From: Plantago ovata
Taxonomy: Eukaryota > Streptophyta > Magnoliopsida > Lamiales > Plantaginaceae
Assembly (NCBI GenBank): GCA_028274465.1
Contig: CM051458.1
Location: 102,626,855 to 102,690,854 of the forward strand
Direction of reading: 5' to 3'
Length of the DNA: 64,000 nt
The notes beneath the pieces were generated by a model, which was not told the DNA's origin, searched no databases, and saw only the letters and a list, made by a program, of their open reading frames with translations. Below are positions 55,041 through 64,000 of the stretch, one piece after another. The position numbers were made by a program, and so were the translations under genes. Numbering within the stretch: the stretch's first letter is position 1; each line of letters begins with the position of its first letter.

Positions 55041-58000
55041 CGTGAATTCAAAATAATATACAGTACATATCGCATAAATAATTTAAAAAATGAGGGTGGC
55101 GGTCACTGGCTCCTTGCAACCCTCTCCTATCTCCCCGCCTACACTTAATACGTTTTATCAAATTCGTAATCATTAGAATTTAAAAAAAAAGGCTTTATTG
55201 AATTGCGTATATTTAATTTAGAAGCAATTATTTTGTGAAATTTGTAAAATATGCATTAATTGTTTTATCGATGGTACTTCCCCAATAAAGATGTAAGATT
55301 AACTTTAAAAAAAAAAAATGAAAAGAAAATGTAAATAATTTATTAGGGTTTGAGATGTACGAAAACTTAAATCCAATACGTATAGTATAGATTCAAATTG
55401 AAGCGTACAATTGTTTTTCTAAAGGTCAATTTAAATTGTTCTACTCCTACATTATTCCGTTATCACCTTATAACTTCAAGTACAATTATACCAATTTATG
55501 TCTCCGTTGAAATTTGAACTCCTAACCTCCCATGCATGTACGATGTTTCTTTTTTTCTTTTTTTTAAACCCATGTACACAGTATATGTTGGCACACAAAA
55601 TCCACAAGAAGAATATATAAGCATATAAAATGGGATTCTATGTATCTTTTGCCAACACCACTTTTCACCACTCAGTTGACCGAATCCTATGAATCATCGC
55701 AAATTATTACGAGCAATTGTAGATTCTCCAAGTAGATGGTCGGGTCGGGTTGGTCATCCGCTGTAACGGGATTCATAACATTTCCAACTATCATGCCATA
55801 TTAACTTAGAAATAAGTGGCTCCACTGTTATCTAAAAGCTCGATGTGATTCTAAAATTTATTCGTTTTATTAACGAGGTGAGGTTTGACTTGTGTGCTAT
55901 TTAAACTTGAGCCGAGTTCGACAGTATTTGACTCGATAACAACACTACCTCTTGTATAATAAAGAAGTAACATAATGTCTCAAAAAATAAAATGTTACCA
56001 ACATGTATGGCTTTGGATTTGAGAGGCCTCTCATATTGAGCCAGAAGCTTTGGCCTCTTGGCTTCTCAAATTGAACATTCAAAAAGAAAAACTGCTACCT
56101 TTTAAATGTTTTAAATGAACGGGAGTATATGTTTAAGGTGCAAAGTTTGGATAGAAACACTTGCAAGCTACATGCCTCCCAAAACAATTGTTACGTAGTA
56201 TTCATTCCATTTATAATAAGTGTGTCTACCACACTATAAATGCCTCGTTTCCATTATTCGTGTCTAGAACTAAAATATTACTCCCACTAGTGCTATTGAA
56301 TTTAAAAATAAAATAAAAATCACCACCCATTGATCCAGGTAAATCTATCAAGTTTACGCAAAAGCCTGATCAGGTAAAAACACCACATGGTGCGCTAAGT
56401 TGGCTAAAAAACTATAGATCACAAATTCCGTCTCACTAAATTCAACTCTTGACCAACAATGAATCCCACATAGTGTGACCGTCTCTAACTCAGACAACTC
56501 AGACATACGTCATAAATTAAGTTACAATAAAATTAGAATTTGTAACTAAGACTAAACCTCACATAATAACGGGGCTGAGACACCCTAACCCTAGTGGAGT
56601 AGTAGAGAGGTCAGGTGTGCAGAAGGCACGCATAAAGGAATCCTCCGATAGAATCGGAAGAGTATCTCCGAAAATTTGGTTTGATAAAAGTTGGTTGAAA
56701 AGGAAGGCACTTGTCGCCAAAGTGTACGTACGTTACATTAATTCATATTTCTTCTAGTGTTTAATTGTTGTACATACATACGTTTAAGAGGAGGAGTTTA
56801 TGAAAACAAAGAAACAAACGGACATATCAAATCAAACAACTTTTTGAAGGGCAGTCTTACCCTTACCTTACTATACTATGCGCCCGGGTGGGTAGGTGGT
56901 CCACCATGAGATGAGAGGGACTGGCCCTGTTTGAATAAAATGGTATCAATGCCTCTCAACAAGGAAAACCAACGGACGGACGGTGGTGATATAATTAATG
57001 TACCCGATACTGCCGTGTGTGTGGTGGTGCTCGTGGTGGCTCCCTCTCAAGTCACCATCTACCTTTACATATTCAATATCCCACTCACTCACTCCCGAGA
57101 TTAAGTTTTGACGTAATCGGATCCGAACCTAAAGGTAACTATTCACATTTACAAGTTGGATTCCGAACCAAACAAGACCCGAAAGTACATGAAATAGTGC
57201 AATTGAATTGAAATGGTGACTAGTTGGACCCATTCATGACATGTACAGGTTAATTTTATTTTTGATGGATTGGACTTTGTTTTATAGAAAAACGTGTATT
57301 GTAATGACTCGGCCACAATGGACCGAGACCTAATCCTTTGGATCGATGAGCCCAGTGCCCCGGTCTACATATATACATATTATTTCATCTTATTTTAACC
57401 GATTTGGAACGTAGAATAGTCTACACCTTTAAATCCTTAACATTCTCGTTGGAACTTAGGGTGTTACAATGTGTTAAGGGACCAACCATCCGTGACTTTG
57501 ATAACTTCTCTCCTAACTCTTCAATTTCAATATCCACTCAATGGGTAGCCTTTGATGATTTCTTCTCCTTTACACTTTCAGATTAAGCATAATCAATAGC
57601 ATGTTAATTAGACCACTCATTTAAGAGTGTAGGGGGAGTAGAATACAACTTAAATTATGCTTCAAAACCCTAATAGGGTGAAATAAGTATCTCCCTCATT
57701 AGTATTTATTCGTTTTGACTTTTTCGATAAAAATGGATAAATATTAATGGAACGGATAGGGTAAGACAATATAAGTAAAAGATGAAAGATGCAATAGGGG
57801 TACCATGCATTATCATGGGTGAAGTTGAACCTACCGGGTCAAAATAAGTAAACTCGGAGAAGAATGAAGTTTTCCAAAAGAGAATGAAGAGCACAAGTGG
57901 AGGAGAGATTCTCTTGGCCACGGTGGCTAGTGTGTTTAGTCGAACTCCATTAATTACTCCCATCCACTATGGTTTGATAAGAAATCACTTTTACCCACTT

Positions 58001-60608
58001 GTTACCACACTTGCAAAAAAAATAAAAAAAAATTCTTTATATCTATCCATTGGTCAATAGTGAAAGAGAACTCGAAACAAGAAGTATTTGTTTGTTGAAA
58101 CATCTAGTAATAATGTAGACGATTACATTGATAAAATTGAAAGTTAATAAACGGCCTCATTGTAAGGTTGATTGATATGAGAGAATTGATTTGCTAAATT
58201 GATCGGAGAAGCAAGACATGTCACAATATAACTTAACAATTGGTTACAAGAGTCGTGATCTTTCTTCTCGTACTCGTACTCGTAGTATAATGATAGAAGA
58301 TATTGTTAACGACCAAAGAAGTTGTTATCGACTAAAAATATCTCTTGTCATCAATACGAAAAGGCATCGGTAGCGATAAGTATACCATCAATGTATAATG
58401 AAATAGAAGAAAATTAATCCATATATGATTTATAAATGGATGGAGTCACACATTCAATCATTTTCGCTTAACACTAGCTAGTTGCATGACTCCTCAAATT
58501 ATAGAAGGCCAATTGTGGTCCCTTTTTTTGATAATGCATGTGGTGTAGAGTAGTCATAGAAGAATCTGGAAGTGGAAAATCTCTTTGGAGAAGATTCTTG
58601 CCTGCTCTTAAACTTGTGATCATGGTCACTATTTATGTATAACTTGTGATAAATTTCCTCAAACTAGAATACAATAAGTATTTATTACTTTCACTGGCAA
58701 AACTTTAACTAAGTTGATATTCTAATCTTGCAAATCTTGCAATTTTAGTTCAAGTGAATTTTTTATATTCGTAACTTCCAGCTCTTAATTAACTCTTACA
58801 TTCAGAGACAAGATAAAATAAATAGTGACAATTATATAACTCCAACTTCAGGTCCGATCATTGGTAAATTTTGGTATGGAAAAATACACATGCATGTTTG
58901 ACAAACTCACAAAAGGACCCGTGAAAAGGCTTTGATTAGCCCACAATGCTAATTCAGCCAATAACAGGAACCACAGCATCCAATGATACTGGTCTATTTT
59001 CTTTCTTCATTTGAATGATAGATCATGTATTCATTCATATTTCTGTCATTTCTTTTCATTGTACCCGGTTCTACTTTCCAAGTTGTTACCCAAATGGGTG
59101 AAACTGTACCACAAATTACTCCTATGGAACTTTAGGTACGTGTCAACATGTCACTGGTAACCTATGGAGGTGTTATTAGCTTTGATTTATACAAATTGAG
59201 AGCCAAATTTACTGTTTATTCTATGTTACAACATGAATGGGTTAGTTCTTTTCGAAAAAAAAAACATGAATGGGTTAGTTTTGTGATAATTTATAATTTT
59301 ATATAGAAAATTAAGAACAACTCTATGGTAATTTTATCATCATTCAATTTTATACCTGGGCCGTAACCATATTAGAATTGAACATGAATGTCTTTAGGAT
59401 AGTAACTAATGTTAAAAGTAATTATGTTGGGTTTATAAGTTGAGAATAACTGTGTGGAATCTTTATATAATCCAAACGACGAAGTATGATGGTTTTTTAA
59501 TGATGATTGATGAGTAGAGAGTTTGAGAGATAATTCCAGCAGCATCTGGGTTCACTTTTGCAGGTACAACCAGTCCTACATTGCAAATCTATTGCCATAT
59601 TGAGTGAAACTGTACCAGAAATTATTCTTCAACTTTTGTATGCTGTCAAAATGTTACTGGTTAGCCATCAGGAGCGTACACATCAGGGAACCTAAATCAT
59701 TGTTTTCTTTTGTGAATTTAAGTTTGATATTTGGGGGGGGGATAGAGAGTGATCTCGGTGGCAGTGTCACCCTAAATTCCTAAAATTTATCAATATTTCT
59801 AAAAAATTGTGTTTTGCCACCTTTAAACTTTTTCGTTAGTACTATAATCATTTAGCAATTTTGTTTATTTATTATATAAATCTATTATATATATCTCGCC
59901 ACTCCCAATCTTTAATCTTTGACTCCACCCCTAACCTGGATATCAAAGTACCAAACAAACTCAATTATCTATGGGACCTACACTAAGACGAAGGTTAATT
60001 AATTTCATGTTTACCTCGAAAATATTTATTCGTCTATATTTTTCCACTAAAAATTCCATAAGAATTTGATAAAGGTTAGTGAACCATGTTAGTATGAAAC
60101 ACAATTCGAGTGGAGCTTGACAAATTACTACTTTTTCTTTTTGAAATAACTAAATTTTTATTCACTTGACAAATAAATTTACATCGTTAAGGAGTGTATA
60201 ATCATTCGTTTCAAAATACAACGTCACAATCGACCCCTTCGAAAAACGATACTAATGCCAAAACCAAACTAGCGAGGAGTTTATTTCATGCTAACATGTT
60301 CCCTAAACTTTGAATAGAATACTAGACACTCATTTGAACTCAAACTCAGTGGAGCTCTAACTATCTACAAAAGGGTGTCTCTTCGTTGAGAGTTGTGAGC
60401 TTCTCAATATTGAGGTCCCTGCCATAAAAGAGTGTATGCATGCTTTATATACCAAAAGTTTGGGATTGATATTTTAATTGTTGACTTCAAAAGGAACCTT
60501 TTGACACCTTTGCATATAAACTTATAAATGTCATTTCTAATCTAGACCATTTGTACTCAAGTTTGGACTAGTAACTAATTAGTTCCGAAACAATGAAGAC
60601 ATAAAAAC
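55041..60608. other. Long intergenic stretch
   Basis: No supported gene in 5.5 kb. About 55435-55550 is a decayed, minus-oriented SINE of family B (ACCTTATAACTTCAAGTACA, AACTCCTAACCTCCC). A pair of diverged direct repeats of about 100 bp sits at 59069-59168 and 59573-59674. Around 57688-57768 a short inverted repeat (CTCCCTCATTAGTATTTATT) may be a MITE scar. Small ORFs are not convincing. Confidence 0.5.
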
Positions 60609-60610
60609 TA

Positions 60611-60877
60611 CTCCCGCCGTTCCATTATAAATAAGTTATTGACTTTAATTTTTTTTTTTATCAACAACTTTCAACTTTAACTCTCAATTACTCTTAAACT
60701 ATAATTATAATACATTTAATGAAATTATATTATGAAAATACATAACTTAAATTTTCATAATATAATTTCGTTAACTATTTTATCATTATAGTTTAAAAGT
60801 AATCAAGAATCAAAATTGAAAGTTGTTGATAGATAAAAGTCAAAGTGGACAACTTATAATAATAATGGAACATGGAG
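60611..60877. mobile_element. Stowaway-type MITE
   Basis: 267 bp, almost entirely palindromic; left CTCCCGCCGTTCCATTATAA, right (complement) CTCCATGTTCCATTATTATT, flanked by TA (60609-60610, 60878-60879). Confidence 0.85.
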
Positions 60878-61021
60878 TATATACTATCATTCCAATTAGC
60901 TATGTTAAATGAATTAACTTGATCCAATTTAAACTGATCCTCGTGGAAAGATTCATTGTGGACCTCTTTTATTATCAACTCACATCCATCACAAAGAAAT
61001 CAAAGAGCTTTTGGACTATAT

Positions 61022-61463
61022 CTGGTTGTTTGGAGGTCGATTCTAAAACTCAATTTTACAAAACTACTTTAAGGAGGAATAGTAAAGTCTATTAAGGAGA
61101 TGGAGAGGTATTGTGTATGGAGTTAAATTTAGGGAAAAATAGATGTATACAGTAGGGTAATAATTAGGTTTAAGAATGAATGTTTTTTTTTATTGAGTTT
61201 TTTTTTATATACCAGGTACAAAATTTGAGGAGAATATGTGGTGGAGGTTTTATTTGTGGATGTAAAATAAAATAGCAAAGTAAATTTTTTAAAAAAAAGT
61301 CAAAATCTGAAGAAAAAAAAAAAAACAAAAAAAAAAAAAAAAACAAATCACAAGTAGAATTTTGGGATGAATAGTACTGGGTCTATTTTGGAATTTAACT
61401 CCAAACATGAAACTCAATCAAAGATCTACAAAAGAGTTTCTTAATTGAGCTCCAAACGTACCG
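61022..61463. mobile_element. PIF/Tourist-type MITE, relative of 35740-36164
   Basis: Ends CTGGTTGTTTGGAGGTCGAT and, from the right, CGGTACGTTTGGAGCTCAAT. TAT lies on both sides (61019-61021, 61464-61466). The interior shares TAGGGTAATAATTAGG and ATACCAGGTACAAAATTTGA with the element at 35740. It contains long A runs. Confidence 0.65.
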
Positions 61464-61466
61464 TAT

Positions 61467-62780
61467 ATGTTTGTATTCAGTCCATTGTAATGTTCTAATC
61501 TACTTGTTCAAGATTTCAAGTGAGTAATTTTGTGAATCTAATTCAATTTTAATCTTAATAAAATACGTAGATTGGATCCAAATTGCGAGTAATACTTCCA
61601 ATAAGGCAATTCATGTCAATGTCGAAAGACTCTTTACATGAGGAGTAAGACTCCACCCAAGCTAGCGTGCGTATCTTTCATTGGTGTGAACGGAAACCCT
61701 AAATCAAATATTCCTCACTTCTTTTTCCCACAAGCCCCTTTCGTGCCATCTTTTGGTGCACAAAATGCGAATGTCATTGTGCCTTGTGAGACTGTTAAAA
61801 TGGAACCAATATGTTACATGATGAAAGAACATTTATTTTAAATCATTTTTTCATTTAAAAGTACAGAATTAAGGTCTATTAATATATATTAATTACTATA
61901 TATATATTGGGGACCAAAGACTTTGTTTGACTTTCCAACTGTTTGATGGATTACCACTTTAAAGAAAACTATTCTAAGAACATATTCCACATTGCTTTCA
62001 CTTTTGGAGTTGAAAACTATTTCCACCATTAGTAATAATAAATATAAATAAAAAGCCCTTTTTTCCTTTAAAGATCTTTAGGATTATCTTTGATGGGATT
62101 TGACTTACATTTTTTAGTTTTTCTTTTTATCATACCGTTCTTTCAAAAATGCGCAATATAATATATGCCTTTTGCGACAATCTTTTATGCCAAAAATCAC
62201 GTAATCAACTTTATTTTATGGTCATGATTAAAAGCAAAGAATCTCGTTGCGAATTTACTATTTGTGATGGTCAAAGTGAGACAAGAATGTTTCGTGTCTT
62301 AATTTCGTGCTTAATTATATTGTAAGCACTAATTTGAGTTATAGACAGATGTGATTGACATTAAATTTCATTCCTCCATTAGTTATGAAATTTCCTACTA
62401 CTATTAAGTGTAGTATAGTTCTTCCGGTGAGTGTTAAATCATATCATGTGATGAATAATTCAGTTGGTCTGTTTAGTGATGGAAATAGTATGCAAAATTT
62501 GACACCACATCTTGCAATATCATAATAGGTGTCGCTTTTTTTAACGCTAATTTCTTTGAAAGGATTGGCATATAATATAAAGGGAAATTAACATCCACCT
62601 CCCCCTCTTAAAATTACCAATTACAATTTTATCCCTCTTAGAAAAAGAATTACAACGTTCCCCTTGTTAACGTGAATTAATTACAAATAGGCCCACGGAT
62701 TTGACTATGCGTGAATTAAAGCGCTGAAAGTACTAATTTACCCGGTCCAAAATCAGATTTTACTTGGGTCCATAACTTTT
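61467..62780. other. Intergenic, no gene seen
   Basis: AT-rich. A 67-codon ORF at 61638-61841 has an ATG but no recognisable feature and is not called. Confidence 0.45.
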
Positions 62781-63682
62781 TAGTACATTCTTAGCGCTTC
62801 TAATTAAAGATTAATCCCTCATAGATCAACAATATCGAATAAGGGCTTCTTACATTCCAATTACATATTAGGACATTTTGAGTTGACCAAATTTAATTTT
62901 TGAAATTTTTGTTTTAAAACCAAACACCCTAGCTTTAAAAAAAAAAATAATAATAATAAAAATATTTTAAAAAACCAAAAAATCATTAAAAAATTCATCA
63001 TAAAGTTTTTAAAAATCATAATTATAAATAAATAAATAAATAAATATTAAAAGATAAAGTGGATCTTCAACTCCACCATTAATGGCGGAGCTGAAGCTCA
63101 GCCATGATTGCGGAGCTCTCTGCTCCGCAGATTTGGGCAAAGCAGAAGCTCCGCCTGTAATGGCGTAGCTCTGCACCGCCAGATCTAGGCGGAGCTTTCT
63201 CCGCCAAATCAATGGCGGAGCTCTGTTCCGCTAGATCTAGGCGGAGCTTGCTCCTCCATTAATGGTGGAGCTCTATGCTCCGCCATATCTGGACGGAGCA
63301 GAAGCTCCGACATCAATGGCGGAGCAGATTCCGCCTGCAATTGGCGGGGCAAAGCTCTGCCACTGTGGTGGAGCTTTAGCTCCACTGTTTTCTGGTGATC
63401 AGAGCTCCACCGGAAAACTTGATGGAGTTTAGCTCCGCCATTAATGGTGGAGGTAAAGGTGCACCAAGTTTTATTTTTTAATTAATTATTTTTTGATTTT
63501 TAGTTTTTCTATATTTTAGCTTACTTATTTATTTTCAAACTCATAAGGTTAGGGCATGTTTGGTTTGTAAACCAAAATTTCAGATTTTGAATTTGGTCAA
63601 CTCAAAATGTGAATTTTGTCAAAATTTGTAATTGTTGATCTAAGAGGACTTAATTTGAGAATGGGTGCTCTAAGAAGGTACT
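62781..63682. mobile_element. Foldback element: diverged inverted arms around a GC-rich hairpin array
   Basis: The left arm (about 62781-62936) and the right arm (about 63547-63682) are inverted copies. Shared blocks are TAGTAC-TTCTTAG, TAGATCAACAAT, CATTTTGAGTTGACCAAATT and AACCAAACA-CCCTA. The outer limits and a target duplication were not resolved. The centre holds the array described next. It resembles foldback or long-terminal-repeat MULE-type DNA elements; the class is uncertain. Confidence 0.55.
63058..63455. repeat. Array of about twelve short palindromic GGCGGAGCT units
   Basis: About 400 bp, far GC-richer than its surroundings. It is built of roughly 30-bp imperfect hairpins of the form (A/T)ATGGCGGAGCT...AGCTCCGCCAT. 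The unit sequence drifts (GGTGGAGCT, GGACGGAGC) along the array. No convincing ORF lies across it. Confidence 0.75.
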
Positions 63683-64000
63683 AAAGTGAAATTATCTATT
63701 TTACTTTGACCAAACAACATCAGCTTCTGATATTATAAATTTGCCCACATTAATTTCTATTTTGCAAAATTGACATTATATATATTATACAATTAAGTCA
63801 CATACTTTATCTAAATTTCAAATTGACCTAAAAATTTATTGCACTTTAAACCCTAACAAAATTAATTCTACAAACAAGTCCAAAATATTCCTTTGTTTGT
63901 TTAGAAATGTTTTTTTTTCTTTTTTTCTATCTTCTTCTTCTTCAAGACTCTAGTACCAGATTCCTGGTACCGGAATCCGGCAGTTCTCTGGTCGGGGGCG
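63683..64000. other. End of window, no gene seen
   Basis: AT-rich, then pyrimidine-rich (CTTCTTCTTCTTCAAG at about 63931), ending in a GC-rich stretch. It may be the start of a gene or repeat beyond the window. Confidence 0.4.

Noticed and set aside
57017-57211. 64-residue plus-strand ORF
   Set aside because: It has no recognisable domain, no promoter or splice context and is short; not supportable as a gene.
63009-63212. 67-residue minus-strand ORF in the hairpin array
   Set aside because: It arises from the GGCGGAGCT palindromes; both strands read similarly and no family fits.

Overview
The window is plant nuclear DNA: AT-rich, with intron-containing genes using GT-AG splice sites, many short transposable elements and long intergenic stretches. 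The eight-cysteine defensins resemble the spinach-type defensin group, so Caryophyllales/Amaranthaceae (spinach or goosefoot relatives) is my best guess, but that is inference. A run of exactly 100 N (1603-1702) marks a scaffold gap. Many otherwise clean ORFs are broken by single-base indels in short homopolymers, so some apparent pseudogenes may be assembly errors.

Layout. 1-7.9 kb: three copies of a small two-exon gene for a defensin with a Pro/Gly/Thr-rich repeat tail. Copy 1 is cut by the gap, copy 2 is frameshifted and copy 3 (6721-7219) is intact. The blocks carry MITEs and a SINE whose empty sites can be seen in copy 2. 7.9-14.6 kb: a truncated LINE end, a CACTA-type end, and a nearly complete PIF/Harbinger transposon (10651-14636, TAA target duplication) with its Myb-like ORF and a frameshifted DDE transposase. 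14.6-19.3 kb: intergenic with Stowaway-type MITEs.

19.3-23.7 kb (minus): an intact six-exon gene for an FCP1/NIF-type HAD phosphatase. 25.1-29.0 kb (minus): a seven-exon plant DYRK (DYRKP-type) kinase with one apparent 1-bp deletion. 29.2-34.8 kb: a very young Copia (SIRE-like) LTR retrotransposon inserted 267 bp upstream of the DYRK start codon. It is an internal-deletion derivative in which gag is fused to the RNase H end of pol. 35-40 kb: MITEs, an F-box/LRR remnant and a LINE RNase H remnant.

40.3-42.5 kb: an intact single-exon PPR protein gene (At1g22960-like). 42.5-46 kb: a SINE and a previously hidden decayed copper-ATPase (PAA1/HMA6-like) pseudogene, recognisable as four exon remnants. 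46.8-51.5 kb (minus): a three-exon D53/SMXL6-7-8-type gene, the repressor of strigolactone signalling. It carries three 1-bp frameshifts in exon 1, and its RGKT degron reads RG-T. 51.5-64 kb: gene-poor, with a non-autonomous hAT element (8-bp target duplication), MITEs, and a foldback structure of about 0.9 kb whose centre is a GC-rich array of short hairpins (63058-63455).

The host genes do not form a pathway; they are ordinary plant neighbours. The interest lies in the defensin tandem array, the SMXL degron change, the young retrotransposon at the DYRK promoter and the foldback element.
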